Part shown: positions 20,637 through 30,338 of the stretch, piece by piece
Layout: every line of letters begins with the position of its first letter
Numbering within the stretch: the first letter of the stretch is position 1
Source: Methylovorus menthalis
GTDB taxonomy: Bacteria > Pseudomonadota > Gammaproteobacteria > Burkholderiales > Methylophilaceae
Direction of reading: 5' to 3'
Length of the DNA stretch: 64,000 nucleotides
Assembly: GCF_020523625.1 (NCBI RefSeq)
Contig: NZ_JAJAQH010000006.1
Span: forward strand, 186,001 to 250,000
Made by a program: the position numbers and the translations under genes
The notes under the pieces: model-generated
Told to the model about the DNA's origin: nothing
The model's database searches: none
The model's input: the letters and a program-made list of their open reading frames with translations, nothing else

Positions 20637-21173
20637 ATGGCCCTTAAATCCACCGTATTCAAAGCCAGTTTGCAAATTGCCGACATGGAACGGCATTACT
20701 ATCAGGATCATGCCTTGACGCTGGCGCGGCATCCTTCTGAAACGGATGAGCGCATGATGGTGCGCCTCTTGGCATTTGCGCTGCATGCGGATGAGCAGTT
20801 GGCGTTTGGTCAGGGCATGACGGACGATGATGAGGCAGATCTTTGGCGGCGCGATTTGACCGGGCGCATTGAACAGTGGGTAGATGTTGGCCTGCCGGAT
20901 GAGAAACTGATTCGCAAGGCGTGTGGCCGCGCTGATGAGGTACTGGTGTATGCCTATGGTGGACGTACTGCAGAGATGTGGTTTGCGCAGAATGCTTCCG
21001 GCTTCGCCCGGCTCAGCAATTTGCGGGTTTATAGTCTGCCGCAGGAGACAACGCATGCCTTGGCAGCGCTGGCCCAGCGCAGCATGAACTTGCAATGCAC
21101 CATACAGGATGGCCAGGTGTGGTTAAGCGATGGTGAGGCAAGCGTGGAAGTCACCCGCGAAACATTAAAGTAG
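20637..21173 (+). CDS. yaeQ: YaeQ family protein
   Basis: A 178-residue protein of the YaeQ family, a PD-(D/E)xK-like fold of unknown function found widely in proteobacteria. The N-terminus MALKSTVFKASLQIADMERHYY, the segment RMMVRLLAFALHADEQLAFG, and DLTGRIEQWVDVGLPDEKLIRKACGRADEV are all typical. It has no visible signal peptide. It stands alone, 90 bases from the upstream gene. Confidence 0.9.
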   Translation: MALKSTVFKASLQIADMERHYYQDHALTLARHPSETDERMMVRLLAFALHADEQLAFGQGMTDDDEADLWRRDLTGRIEQWVDVGLPDEKLIRKACGRADEVLVYAYGGRTAEMWFAQNASGFARLSNLRVYSLPQETTHALAALAQRSMNLQCTIQDGQVWLSDGEASVEVTRETLK

Positions 21174-21299
21174 GGCGCCAGACCTACAGCGTGGTAAGTG
21201 TTCTCTGACAGGAGAATCAGCGCCCAGCTTATTCGCCATTATGCTGTTTCCTTTCACAATGGACTCGTCTTCAACAACAACCCATTATAAGGAAACGAT

Positions 21300-21608
21300 A
21301 TGAAAACAAATTTAAAAGCTCTGCTGTTGGTAAGTGCTCTGGCAATGCCGCTGAGTGGCTTTGCTGCAGACGGTGATGCCGTTTCCACCAAGTTGAGTGA
21401 TACTGTGATCACGACTAAGGTGAAGGCTGCGTTTGCCAAGGATAAGCTGGTAAGCGCCAGTGACATCAAGGTTGAAACTGACAGCAATGGCCTGGTCGAA
21501 TTGTCCGGCACTGCAAAAACCAAGAAAGAAGCTGAAAAAGCAGTGTTGCTCGCCAAGGGCGTAAAGGGCGTTACTGCCGTCAAGAATGAAATTGTTGTCG
21601 CAGAGTAA
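21300..21608 (+). CDS. Periplasmic BON-domain protein
   Basis: A 102-residue secreted protein. A signal peptide (LLLVSALAMPLSGFAA, cleavage likely after AA at about residue 23) is followed by one BON domain (residues about 30-100) with the usual TTKVKAAFAKDKLVSA and VKGVTAVKNEI segments. BON proteins such as OsmY bind membranes or phospholipids during envelope stress. An AAGGAAACG site precedes the ATG, and a terminator follows. Confidence 0.93.
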   Translation: MKTNLKALLLVSALAMPLSGFAADGDAVSTKLSDTVITTKVKAAFAKDKLVSASDIKVETDSNGLVELSGTAKTKKEAEKAVLLAKGVKGVTAVKNEIVVAE

Positions 21609-21640
21609 TTGCTACAGCTAGCCGGGTGACCGGTATAAAA

Positions 21641-21670
21641 AAAGGCTGACTTCAATGTCGGCCTTTTTTA
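21641..21670. terminator. Terminator after the BON gene
   Basis: Stem GGCTGAC / GTCGGCC (one G-T pair) with a six-base loop, preceded by an A-run and followed by six Ts. Confidence 0.88.
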
Positions 21671-21808
21671 TGTCTGCTTGATGGTGTGTTGACGCACGGT
21701 GGCGGCCAAGTCAGCTCTCTGCCATCGACGCACCAGCGCGGGTCGGCTAAACTCCAGTCATGGTCAGGATAATTTGCATGCCCAGCGTGGCGAACAAGGT
21801 AAAGGTGA

Positions 21809-22441
21809 ATGGGGCGGGCGAACATGCGGGGCATTAGTCTGATGCTGCTGGTGCTCGCACTGAGCTTGTTGGCGATTTTTTATATAGATGCGCCGACTGC
21901 TCTATGGATCAATGCAAATTTACTCAGCTATGCGCCATTTCGCGCCTATACCCATAATCTGCCTAGCCATTTGTTCTGGGTAGTGCTTATTGGGTCTACC
22001 TTCAGTTTTTCTTTCTATTTCTATCTGCGATGGCTGGGGGACCATAGCCCCCGGCGTGACTTTTTTCTGCTGCTGGGTATCGTCCTTCCAGTCGCATTTG
22101 TCGTCAAACACCTGCTTAAGCTGGGGTTTGGTCGCGTATCGGTTCGATTGTGGGTATCCAACCCGGATGCCCACCAGATGCAGTGGTTTCAGATAGGCAA
22201 GCGCTGGTATGACGCCTTTCCATCCGGCCACATGGTGGTATTCATGACGGTATTCATGGCGTTGTGGCAATTTTATCCGCGCTGGCGCAATGTGTATTTT
22301 ATGGGCGCGTTGCTACTGGCTTTCGCTTTAGTGGCGACCAACTACCATTATGTGAGTGATGTGATTGCGGGTACATATATTGGCATGCTGGTGTATTGGG
22401 TTACCCGCTGGGCCGTATTGAGGGAGCGTAAGTGTGGCTAG
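21809..22441 (+). CDS. PAP2-family membrane phosphatase
   Basis: A 210-residue integral membrane protein of the type-2 phosphatidic acid phosphatase family. The second phosphatase motif is DAFPSGHMVVF and the third is NYHYVSDVIAG, carrying His and Asp. The first motif near KHLLKLGFGRVSVR is a weak version of the canonical KxxxxxxRP (R present, P absent), so substrate preference is uncertain. Likely substrates are lipid phosphates such as undecaprenyl or phosphatidylglycerol phosphates. A second upstream ATG choice is unclear; the ATG at 21809 has AAAGGTGA just ahead of it. Confidence 0.85.
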   Translation: MGRANMRGISLMLLVLALSLLAIFYIDAPTALWINANLLSYAPFRAYTHNLPSHLFWVVLIGSTFSFSFYFYLRWLGDHSPRRDFFLLLGIVLPVAFVVKHLLKLGFGRVSVRLWVSNPDAHQMQWFQIGKRWYDAFPSGHMVVFMTVFMALWQFYPRWRNVYFMGALLLAFALVATNYHYVSDVIAGTYIGMLVYWVTRWAVLRERKCG

Positions 22442-22498
22442 GGTTGGCATCGTTGATGCTTGCATACAAGTGTTATCAGTGTGCAAAAAGGAGTCATC

Positions 22499-23278
22499 AT
22501 GGATCCGCTAGATACAATCAAAGGCGTGCTGTTTGATCTCGATGGCGTGCTCTATATCGGTGGCAAGCCAGTAGAAGGGGCGATAGATGCCGTAGACCGT
22601 ATTCGCAACGCGGGTTTGCCTTGTCGCTTCGTCACCAATACCAGCACGCTATCGCTGACATCGTTGCAGGTAAAGCTTGCCAGCCTGGGCTTTGCCGTCG
22701 ATACCGACGAAATCATCAGTGCCACGCAGGCAGCGCGTTTATATTTGATGCGGCAGGGTGATCCGGTCTGCCGATTCTTGCTGGCGGAAGATGTCATGCA
22801 GGATTTTGCCGATTTCCGCCAGTCAGACACCGAGGCCGAATTTATTGTGATTGGGGATATCGGCGATGCCTGGTCTTATCGCTTGTTGAATGAAGTCTTC
22901 AACTGCCTGATGCGCGGCGCCAAGTTGATCGCCATTCATAAAAACCGGTACTGGCAAACCGAGCAGGGATTGCAGATGGATATCGGGGCTTTTATCACGG
23001 GTCTGGAATATGCCAGCGGCGCGCAGACTACGCTGATGGGCAAGCCCTCGGCCGATTTTTTTGCCATGGCGTTGATCAGCATGGGCGTGGCGGCGTGTGA
23101 TGCCGTACTTATCGGCGATGATATTGATGCTGACATTGGCGGTGCTCAGCAGGCAGGCCTGCGTGGTGTGCTGGTGCAAACCGGCAAGTATCGCCAGCCT
23201 TACTGTGATGCCTCGTCTATTCAGCCCGACAGAGTGATTCCATCCATACGCGAGTTTCCTGATTTGCTGGGCGTTTAG
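22499..23278 (+). CDS. HAD-IIA family hydrolase (LHPP/NagD-like)
   Basis: A 259-residue phosphatase of the HAD IIA subfamily. It begins KGVLFDLDGVLYIGG (DxD nucleophile), has VTNTSTLS as motif II and ends with LIGDDIDADIGGAQQAG as motif IV. The cap domain lies between about residues 80 and 190. The pattern fits the TIGR01458-type group (LHPP-like phosphatases); the substrate is unknown. The ATG at 22499 is chosen for its AAAAGGAG site; a GTG or ATG at 22460 is an unlikely extension. Confidence 0.88.
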   Translation: MDPLDTIKGVLFDLDGVLYIGGKPVEGAIDAVDRIRNAGLPCRFVTNTSTLSLTSLQVKLASLGFAVDTDEIISATQAARLYLMRQGDPVCRFLLAEDVMQDFADFRQSDTEAEFIVIGDIGDAWSYRLLNEVFNCLMRGAKLIAIHKNRYWQTEQGLQMDIGAFITGLEYASGAQTTLMGKPSADFFAMALISMGVAACDAVLIGDDIDADIGGAQQAGLRGVLVQTGKYRQPYCDASSIQPDRVIPSIREFPDLLGV

Positions 23279-23505
23279 CCCGTTTAGCCAGCGTGCTTGT
23301 CGAAGTTGGCATTGCCCCCGCTGCGAATTTTTTCGCCCTTATGCAGTCATGTTGAATAAGCCTCGTGCTGGCGCTGCTCTTTGATTACCCAGAATTTAGC
23401 CAATGTTGATTTCAAATTTGCCCAATGTTGGGCGCAATAGCGAATATACAAAAGTCACTGCCCGCAGGTATGTCGACATCAAGCAACAACATCAGGAGGA
23501 ACTAC

Positions 23506-24540
23506 ATGCAGGTATCTGCGTATGCGAAAATCATGGTCTCGGCGTCTCTTATAGTACTGTCATGCCATGCCCAGGCGGATCAATTGCGCCTCAAAAATGG
23601 CGATGTGCTGACCGGAGAAGTGCTGAAGAAAGAAGGCGATGCCGTTGAGTTCAGAACAGCCTATGCCGGTGTCATCAAGGTGGTGTGGGCAGAAATTGCC
23701 AGCCTGGACTCTGCGAAGGCGCTGGATATCGTACTCAATGACAAGGAGCGGGTAGAAGGCGCGTTTGTCAGCCTGGATGATGTTGAAGATGGCCGCGCCT
23801 GGATCAAGCTTGAGAATGAGCAATACCGGGATATTGAGCTCGCAGAGCTGCGCTATATCAACCCCTCGCCTGAGCTGGTGCGCGGTGGGTATAGGTGGAC
23901 GGGCCGTATCAATGTCGGTGGTACCTGGACACAGGGTAACTCCGAAACCCAGGCCTTGCGGCTGGATACAGAAACCATTATTCGTACGCTGCAGAATCGG
24001 TATACCGCCGGCGCCATCTTCAACCGGGCGGAGGATCGCGGCAACAGCACGCAATTCAATAGCCGTGGCTATGCCAAGTATGACCATTTCTGGAGTCGGC
24101 GCTGGTATGCCTACGGCACCACATCACTGGAACAGGATAGGTTCCGGGATCTGCAGATGTTGACAACCATTGGTGGCGGGTCTGGTTACCAGATGTATGA
24201 GTCGCCCAACCTGAATCTGTCACTGGAAGGTGGTTTGGCCTATGTGAGCGAGCGCCATTACACCGACCCCGACAAAAACTATGCGGCATTGCGCTGGGCG
24301 GTGAAATATGACCAGCGATTCTTCAATGGCTTTACCCAGTTTTTCCATGAGCATGAAGCGCTCATGAGTATGGAAGATACACGCGATATGCTGATTTACG
24401 CCAAAACCGGTTTCCGCTTCCCGCTGACGGAGCGGCTGAATGCCTCCACACAATGGAATGTCACGTGGGATGGCAGCCCGACGCCGGGGCGCAAGGAACT
24501 GGATTCCACGTTGCTCTTTAGCGCGGGCTATTCCTGGTAA
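23506..24540 (+). CDS. DUF481 outer-membrane beta-barrel protein
   Basis: A 344-residue exported protein. A signal peptide (MVSASLIVLSCHAQA, cleavage before DQL) leads into a small beta-rich domain (LRLKNGDVLTGEVLKK, repeated ideas of NGD.L.G) at about residues 27-110. A DUF481 beta barrel of about 200 residues follows, rich in alternating aromatic strands and ending in YSW, the typical outer-membrane terminal aromatic. Relatives include YdiY and salt-induced outer-membrane proteins of unknown function. The ATG at 23506 has a GGAGG site; upstream in-frame ATGs lie before the ribosome site. Confidence 0.87.
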   Translation: MQVSAYAKIMVSASLIVLSCHAQADQLRLKNGDVLTGEVLKKEGDAVEFRTAYAGVIKVVWAEIASLDSAKALDIVLNDKERVEGAFVSLDDVEDGRAWIKLENEQYRDIELAELRYINPSPELVRGGYRWTGRINVGGTWTQGNSETQALRLDTETIIRTLQNRYTAGAIFNRAEDRGNSTQFNSRGYAKYDHFWSRRWYAYGTTSLEQDRFRDLQMLTTIGGGSGYQMYESPNLNLSLEGGLAYVSERHYTDPDKNYAALRWAVKYDQRFFNGFTQFFHEHEALMSMEDTRDMLIYAKTGFRFPLTERLNASTQWNVTWDGSPTPGRKELDSTLLFSAGYSW

Positions 24541-24567
24541 TGCTGGATTGGCGCTCGGATGGGTAAA

Positions 24568-24801
24568 TCAGTGCGGGTGTTTTTTTTGCTGGGCGCGCGC
24601 CTGCTTGCGTAGCTTGCGCGCCTCGCGCCATTCGCGAATCCGGCGGCGGCGCAAAAGAATGATGATGATCATGATGGCCCACCCAAAAGCGAGCAGGTGA
24701 GCTAAGCCGCTATAAATGCTGACGACAACCAGATGCGGAAACGATGTAGTGAGCACCAGTGGCAACAGGGCGAGCAGTAGTACCAGGAATATCAGTATCA
24801 T
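24568..24801 (-). CDS. Small two-helix membrane protein with basic tail
   Basis: A 77-residue predicted protein with two hydrophobic stretches (residues about 2-18 and 26-48, ending IMIIIILLRRRR) followed by a strongly basic tail rich in Arg and Lys. It has an AAAGGA ribosome site 8 bases before the ATG and is not overlapped by another gene, so it is likely real. I do not recognise a family. It lies convergent to the DUF481 gene and faces the long region upstream of ppsA. Function unknown. Confidence 0.6.
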   Translation of the reverse strand: MILIFLVLLLALLPLVLTTSFPHLVVVSIYSGLAHLLAFGWAIMIIIILLRRRRIREWREARKLRKQARAQQKKHPH

Positions 24802-25372
24802 GAGCGTCCTTTGCGCTAATAAACATCAAGGTGGCAGGGTTGGATGCCGCCCCGGCGCTGGAGGTTCCAGGAAGGCGGGGCCGCGAATTATATCAGTACA
24901 TTTTTCCGGCGACAGGGTAGCTTGTCACACAATGCGCTCCGATATTTGCTGCTATTTCCAACAAGCTGTCGTCAACCCCAGACAATGCCTGTAAGCGGAT
25001 TAGTCCTTTCGGCCTAAATACGTTTTAGGCTGGTGAACTCAGCCGTTTTTACTGTATTATTTCAACCTGAATCAGCATGGTTTTGCTGCACTTGTGCAGC
25101 TGGCGTCTGCCGTCAAGAATAGATAAGGACTATGGCAGGACAAATGATTTAGTCGTATATGTGAATGAGCTGGGGAGCGGCTCGTAGCATGTCGCCTGCT
25201 CAAGGCAATATTCTCGTGGTTGTGCGTTCAGTGCACTCAATTAGTGATATCAATAAATTTAAGCCCAGTTTTAACAAGCCTGTCAGCAATGTGTTTATGC
25301 ATTTGCTAACTCAACCTTGAAATTATGAAATTCATACGCGCCTTAAAACCGCTATGAACGCATGAGGAAAAT
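24802..25372. other. Long intergenic region upstream of ppsA with candidate sRNA/attenuator
   Basis: This 571-base stretch has no convincing long open frame. It holds two mutually exclusive hairpins at 25012-25030 and 25028-25044 (the second followed by GTTTTT), a perfect palindrome GCTGCAC-TT-GTGCAGC at 25085-25100, and a five-residue mini-ORF (ATG at 25132 behind AAGGA). The last 100 bases are AT-rich and probably hold the ppsA promoter. Confidence 0.5.
25012..25050 (+). terminator. Orphan terminator with competing upstream hairpin
   Basis: Stem GGCTG / CAGCC followed by GTTTTT forms a short intrinsic terminator at 25028-25050. A second stem GCCTAAA / TTTAGGC at 25012-25030 shares the bases 25028-25030 and cannot form at the same time. 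No plus-strand gene lies just upstream, so it must end a leader or small RNA. Confidence 0.5.
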
Positions 25373-27742
25373 ATGTCGGAATACGTCATTGCTTTTGAAA
25401 AGTTGCGAAATACGGATGTGCCTGAAGTTGGGGGCAAGAATGCTTCGCTGGGGGAAATGATCAGCCAGCTGACTTCAAAAGGGGTTCGCGTGCCGACTGG
25501 CTTTGCGACAACGGCCCATGCCTATCGCGAGTTTCTGGCGCAAGATGGTTTGGCAGATCGCATCAATGCCGAGCTCGACAAACTGGACGTGGAAGATGTT
25601 ACCGCGCTGGCAGTCTGTGGCAGCAAGATCCGCGAATGGATCATGCAGGCTTCTTTCCCGGCCGCATTGAAAGACGCCATTGCCGAGCATTACGCTACGT
25701 TAACCGCTTCCTCCGGTCAGAATGTGACCTTCGCTGTGCGTTCTTCCGCCACGGCTGAAGACTTGCCTGACGCATCCTTTGCTGGTCAGCAAGAAACTTT
25801 CCTCAATATTCAAGGCCTGGACAACATTCTGCACGCCATCAAGGAAGTATTTGCTTCCCTGTATAACGACCGTGCGATTTCCTACCGCGTACACAAGGGC
25901 TTCCTGCATGCAGATGTGGCCTTGTCTGCAGGTATTCAGCGCATGGTGCGCAGCGACATCGGCGCTGCCGGTGTGATGTTCACCATTGATACCGAATCCG
26001 GCTTCAAGGATGTCGCGTTCATTACCGCTTCTTACGGCCTGGGTGAAACCGTGGTGCAAGGTGCCGTGAACCCTGACGAATTCTATGTACACAAGCCATT
26101 GCTGGCGCAGGGCCGCCCCGCCATTGTGCGCCGCACCCTGGGTTCCAAGGCCATCAAGATGGTGTTTGGTGATGTACAGCAAGCAGGCAAAAGCACCATC
26201 ACGAAGGATGTAGACCCTGCACTCAGCATCAAATACTGTCTGAGCGACGAAGATGTGCTGGAGCTGGCACGCTATGCCGTGATCATTGAAGAGCACTACG
26301 GTCGCCCGATGGACATCGAATGGGGCAAAGACGGCGTGGATGGCAAGATGTACATCCTGCAGGCCCGCCCGGAAACCGTGAAGTCGCAAACCGGTAATGT
26401 GATCGAGACTTTCCAGATCAAACACAGCAGCTCGCCGATTGTGACTGGCCGTGCCGTGACGCAAAAAGTGGGCGTAGGCCCTGTGCGTATCGTGCGTGAT
26501 CCCGCTGAAATGAACAGCGTGCAGCCAGGCGACGTGCTGGTGGCTGACATGACAGACCCGAACTGGGAACCGGTGATGAAGCGTGCTTCTGCCCTGGTGA
26601 CCAACCGTGGTGGCCGTACCTGCCATGCCGCGATTATCGCGCGTGAACTGGGTATCCCCGCGATTGTGGGTTCCGTGGATGCGACCGATGTGCTGAAAGA
26701 TGGCGACATCGTGACCGTCTCCTGTGCTGAAGGCGAAACCGGCTATGTATATGCTGGCGCGCTGGACTATGAAGTTTCCAGCCAGGAAGCCGCCGCACTG
26801 GGCAAGGCTCCGGTCAAGATCATGATGAACGTGGGCAACCCTGACATGGCGTTCAGCTTTGCGCAGACACCAAATGATGGTGTTGGCCTGGCCCGTCTTG
26901 AATTCGTGATCAACAACATGATCGGCATTCACCCCAAGGCCATCCTCAATATTGATACCCTGCCAGCCGACATGAAGGCAGAAGTGCAACGCCGTGCCAA
27001 TGGCTACGCCAGCCCGCGCGACTTCTACATTGAAAAGGTCGTCGAAGGTGTAGCCACCATTGCTTCTGCGTTCTACCCCAAGCCCGTGATCGTGCGTTTG
27101 TCGGACTTCAAGTCCAACGAATACAAGAAGCTGGTCGGTGGTGATATTTACGAGCCAGATGAAGAAAACCCGATGATCGGCTTCCGTGGCGCTTCGCGTT
27201 ACATCGATGGCGATTTCCGCAAGTCATTCGATATGGAATGTATTGCCATGCGCAAGGTGCGCGAAGAAATCGGCCTGACCAACGTCGAGCTGATGGTGCC
27301 GTTTGTTCGTACGCTGGATGAAGCCCGTGCCGTGATCGAGATCCTGGAAAGCCATGGTCTCAAGCGCGGTGTGAATGGCTTGCGCCTGATCATGATGTGC
27401 GAAATCCCATCCAATGCCTTGCTGGCCGAGCAGTTCCTTGAGCTGTTTGATGGCTTCTCGATTGGCTCCAATGACCTGACTCAGCTCACGCTGGGTATGG
27501 ACCGCGACTCCGGCTTCTTCTCTGCCGGTTTCGACGAGCGTAACGATGCTGTCAAGGTGCTGTTGAAAATGGCGATTTCCACTGCCAACCGTCTCAACAA
27601 GTACGTGGGTATCTGCGGTCAGGGTCCATCTGACCATCCAGACTTCGCTGAATGGCTGGTCAAGGAAGGCATCCAGTCGGTATCACTCAACCCCGATACC
27701 GTGGTTACCACCTGGCAGCGCCTGGCCGCCGCCAACAAATAG
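25373..27742 (+). CDS. ppsA: Phosphoenolpyruvate synthase
   Basis: Converts pyruvate, ATP and water to phosphoenolpyruvate, AMP and phosphate in gluconeogenesis. The 789-residue protein has the N-terminal nucleotide-binding domain ([29 protein letters not shown]), the swivelling phosphohistidine domain with [21 protein letters not shown] (His about residue 420), and the PEP-binding barrel. Length and motifs are standard for PpsA. The start follows a GAGGAAA site. Its regulator lies 136 bases downstream, after a terminator. Confidence 0.98.
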   Translation: MSEYVIAFEKLRNTDVPEVGGKNASLGEMISQLTSKGVRVPTGFATTAHAYREFLAQDGLADRINAELDKLDVEDVTALAVCGSKIREWIMQASFPAALKDAIAEHYATLTASSGQNVTFAVRSSATAEDLPDASFAGQQETFLNIQGLDNILHAIKEVFASLYNDRAISYRVHKGFLHADVALSAGIQRMVRSDIGAAGVMFTIDTESGFKDVAFITASYGLGETVVQGAVNPDEFYVHKPLLAQGRPAIVRRTLGSKAIKMVFGDVQQAGKSTITKDVDPALSIKYCLSDEDVLELARYAVIIEEHYGRPMDIEWGKDGVDGKMYILQARPETVKSQTGNVIETFQIKHSSSPIVTGRAVTQKVGVGPVRIVRDPAEMNSVQPGDVLVADMTDPNWEPVMKRASALVTNRGGRTCHAAIIARELGIPAIVGSVDATDVLKDGDIVTVSCAEGETGYVYAGALDYEVSSQEAAALGKAPVKIMMNVGNPDMAFSFAQTPNDGVGLARLEFVINNMIGIHPKAILNIDTLPADMKAEVQRRANGYASPRDFYIEKVVEGVATIASAFYPKPVIVRLSDFKSNEYKKLVGGDIYEPDEENPMIGFRGASRYIDGDFRKSFDMECIAMRKVREEIGLTNVELMVPFVRTLDEARAVIEILESHGLKRGVNGLRLIMMCEIPSNALLAEQFLELFDGFSIGSNDLTQLTLGMDRDSGFFSAGFDERNDAVKVLLKMAISTANRLNKYVGICGQGPSDHPDFAEWLVKEGIQSVSLNPDTVVTTWQRLAAANK

Positions 27743-27760
27743 CAAATAATGGTATAGTCC

Positions 27761-27787
27761 AAGGGCTGCCTCAGGGCAGCCCTTTTT
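27761..27787 (+). terminator. Terminator of ppsA
   Basis: Ten-bp perfect stem AAGGGCTGCC / GGCAGCCCTT with a TCAG loop, running into a T tract. Confidence 0.92.
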
Positions 27788-27878
27788 ACTGATACACCGC
27801 GCTGCCGCAAGGCAGCTCTTAATTGTTGGCTAGCGCTATACTGGCCTTTTACTTGACCATCTACAGAGCGCCCTGATC

Positions 27879-28700
27879 ATGACCCATGACCGTTCCGTTT
27901 TTTTTGTTTCGGACAACACCGGTATTACGGCTGAATCCATAGGCCATTTGCTGGCGCACTTTCCTACCGTCAAACTGCGTCAACTCCGCTTTCCGTTTAT
28001 TGATACGCTGGACAAGCTGCAGGTCGCGATTGACCGCATCAAGGAGGCCACCAAGGAAGACGGCGTGCGCCCGATTGTCGTCATGACCCTGGTCAAGCCC
28101 GACTTTCGTGCCAAGCTCAAGGAAGTGGATGCCATGTTCCTGGATCTCTTCGGTACTTTTATTGATCCACTGGCCAGCGAGCTGGGGCTTGAGCCCTCGC
28201 AAGGCGTGGGCATTACCCACGGCGCCGCAAGTCAGGGCTACAACAACCGTATTGAAGCTATCAATTTTTCCCTAGGCCATGACGACGGCATGACCAATTC
28301 CGGCCTGGAAGAAGCTGAGGTGATCCTGGTGGGCGTATCGCGCTGTGGCAAAACGCCAACCAGCCTCTATCTCGCCATGCAGTTCGGCATCAAGGCAGCT
28401 AACTATCCGCTGATTCCTGAAGACTTTGACCGCATGCGCCTGCCAGCCGTGCTGGAAAATTACCCGGAAAAACTCTACGGCCTCAGCATCAGTCCAGATC
28501 GTTTGCATTCCGTGCGAAGCGAGCGCCGCCCAAACAGCTTCTACGCCTCGCTGGACAACTGCCGTGATGAAGTTGCCAAGGCAGAAGATCTGATGAAACG
28601 TGCCGGCGTCACCTGGATTGATTCCACCCACCGCTCCATTGAGGAGCTGGCCACGGTTATTCTGCAAAAGATCCGCGTGCCGATTCGTCAGTACGGTTAA
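27879..28700 (+). CDS. ppsR: Pyruvate, water dikinase regulatory protein (PpsR)
   Basis: A 273-residue DUF299-family kinase/pyrophosphorylase that switches PEP synthase off and on by phosphorylating a threonine next to its catalytic histidine. The N-terminus FFVSDNTGITAESIGHLLAHFP and the P-loop GVSRCGKTPTSLYLA are diagnostic. It is encoded just after ppsA, but a strong terminator separates them, so it is probably transcribed from its own promoter in the 27788-27878 stretch. Confidence 0.95.
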   Translation: MTHDRSVFFVSDNTGITAESIGHLLAHFPTVKLRQLRFPFIDTLDKLQVAIDRIKEATKEDGVRPIVVMTLVKPDFRAKLKEVDAMFLDLFGTFIDPLASELGLEPSQGVGITHGAASQGYNNRIEAINFSLGHDDGMTNSGLEEAEVILVGVSRCGKTPTSLYLAMQFGIKAANYPLIPEDFDRMRLPAVLENYPEKLYGLSISPDRLHSVRSERRPNSFYASLDNCRDEVAKAEDLMKRAGVTWIDSTHRSIEELATVILQKIRVPIRQYG

Positions 28701-28740
28701 AAAGCGGGCATGCCTGCCATGCTGGTTTGATAAAGCATAA

Positions 28741-28770
28741 AAACCCAAGACTGTGTGCTTGGGTTTTTTC
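28741..28770. terminator. Terminator between ppsR and nitroreductase gene
   Basis: Nine-bp perfect stem AAACCCAAG / CTTGGGTTT with an eight-base loop, followed by a T run. It lies between convergent genes. Confidence 0.9.
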
Positions 28771-28800
28771 ATTATGGCGCCTGTTAGAACCTTTAAATAT

Positions 28801-29529
28801 TTAATGCGTTATCAAGGTTTCATTGAATTGACGGCGCCATTGCATTTCAATGCGCGCATCTTCCGCCCGGTAGCCCAGGGCAATCACAATCGGAATAACG
28901 CTGCCTCTTGGCAGCTGCAATAGCTGGGCGATTTTTACGGCAGAAAACCCTTCCATTGGGCAAGAGTCGACACCTTTGGCCGCTGCTGCCAGCATGATGG
29001 TGTGTGCCGAAAAAATAGCATTCCGGGCCGCCCAGTTTTGGCTGCCGATGTTCCCTATCGGCAACAAGGATAAACACGGACGCAGCAGGGTGGCGGCATA
29101 CATGAACGGAGTCCAGAATGCTGAAGCCCCTATGCCCAATACCGTATTGAACATCTTCATTTGTTTTCGGTAATACGCTTTTGATTTTGCGCTGAGTACA
29201 TCGGATAGCTCGGCATAGGCGAGCTGCCTGCTAGCGGTATGTTTGGCGATGGCTGCACTTGCGGAAATGACGATGATTTCTGCCGCTGTGGCAGCGGCCT
29301 GCTGATGATTGCAAGCCGCGGCGACTTCGGCTTTTAGTTGTGGACTGCGAATCCAATGTAATTGATAGGGTTGCAAGTTTCCACTAGAGGGTGCGAGCGC
29401 AGCTTCAACAAGCAACTCCTGAATATCACGCTCCGGAATGGATAATGCGCTGAATTTTCGGATCGCTCTGCGCTGTCGGTTAATACTTTGGAAGGCCTCC
29501 CAGTTTGATGGGATAAAGGTAGTTGTCAC
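28801..29529 (-). CDS. Nitroreductase family protein
   Basis: A 242-residue FMN-dependent oxidoreductase of the nitroreductase fold. The N-terminal RRAIRKFSALSIPERDIQELL, then APSSGNLQPYQLHWI (FMN phosphate binding), and later AAAAKGVDSCPMEGFSAVKI with the C-terminal LGYRAED are standard. It likely reduces nitro-aromatics or quinones with NAD(P)H. It is divergent from a TetR gene across 81 bases, a common arrangement in which the regulator represses its neighbour. Confidence 0.9.
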   Translation of the reverse strand: MTTTFIPSNWEAFQSINRQRRAIRKFSALSIPERDIQELLVEAALAPSSGNLQPYQLHWIRSPQLKAEVAAACNHQQAAATAAEIIVISASAAIAKHTASRQLAYAELSDVLSAKSKAYYRKQMKMFNTVLGIGASAFWTPFMYAATLLRPCLSLLPIGNIGSQNWAARNAIFSAHTIMLAAAAKGVDSCPMEGFSAVKIAQLLQLPRGSVIPIVIALGYRAEDARIEMQWRRQFNETLITH

Positions 29530-29610
29530 AATCGGGTCTCTGTGTTTGAATGAGTGAAAATAGTAAGTTATTGCTTTAATTATTGATACTCACATTCCCC
29601 GAAGGCACCC

Positions 29611-30231
29611 ATGGCCAAGCCCAACCTGATGACGAAGCCCAGAAAGCAGCCGTTGCAAGCGCGTTCCCGTGCGACGGTAGAGGCCATTATGCAAGCTTCA
29701 ACTTATATTTTGAACGAGTCTGGGTGGGGTGGTTTAAATACCAATGCCATTGCCGCGCGTGCCGGGGTGAATATTGCTTCGCTCTACCAGTTTTTTCCTA
29801 ACAAGCAGGCGGTGATCGCTGAGTTGCAGCGTCGCCATGCTGCCTCCATGCATGATGACATGCGTAACGCAATGCTGCGCATGAGCCAGCAACCTACGCT
29901 CAGGTCGGCACTTGAGGTGGTTATTGACATGGTGATCCAAGAGCACCGCAAGGCCCCTGATATGCATAAAGCGATTGCAGAGGAGTTGCCATTGTCCCAA
30001 TGCATCATTGAAGACAGTAACAAAGGGATACTGGAAAGCATGATGCATGCGTTGCAGCCCTTCATGAAAAACGTACCTGATCCTGAGCTGGCCACCTACA
30101 TGGTGGGTATCAGTATTAAAGCCATTATTCATCAAGTAACGAATGAAAAACCCGCGCTGCTGGATGAGCCAAGCCTGGTAAGCGAACTGGTGACGTTAGC
30201 GGAGAGATTTCTGTTACGTCAGGATAAATAG
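29611..30231 (+). CDS. TetR/AcrR-family transcriptional regulator
   Basis: A 206-residue regulator. The N-terminal DNA-binding domain is evident in ATVEAIMQASTYILNESGWGG followed by TNAIAARAGVNIASLYQFFPNKQAVIAEL, the TetR helix-turn-helix. The C-terminal ligand domain (residues about 80-206) is unassigned. It starts divergently from the nitroreductase gene and probably controls it; the shared 81-base spacer has half-sites TGAGT and ACTCA, but these are too far apart to be a compact operator. Confidence 0.92.
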   Translation: MAKPNLMTKPRKQPLQARSRATVEAIMQASTYILNESGWGGLNTNAIAARAGVNIASLYQFFPNKQAVIAELQRRHAASMHDDMRNAMLRMSQQPTLRSALEVVIDMVIQEHRKAPDMHKAIAEELPLSQCIIEDSNKGILESMMHALQPFMKNVPDPELATYMVGISIKAIIHQVTNEKPALLDEPSLVSELVTLAERFLLRQDK

Positions 30232-30338
30232 CCTGAATATAGCAAGGGTTACGCTTGCAACTTGTTGTGCCCGATTGCCGAATTGGCTATGAATACAGAT
30301 GATGTGTTGAGACGGACTTTTCAGTAAATCGACAATGG

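Noticed and set aside
25132-25152. Mini-ORF MAGQMI behind AAGGA upstream of ppsA
   Set aside because: Too short and lacking codons that would make sense for a leader-peptide attenuator; kept only as a note in the region.
25700-26989. Minus-strand frame of 429 codons over ppsA
   Set aside because: Antisense shadow of ppsA with biased His/Leu/Val composition and no ribosome site.
29551-29595. TGAGT...ACTCA inverted half-sites between nitroreductase and TetR genes
   Set aside because: Half-sites are over 30 bases apart, too far for a single TetR dimer site.
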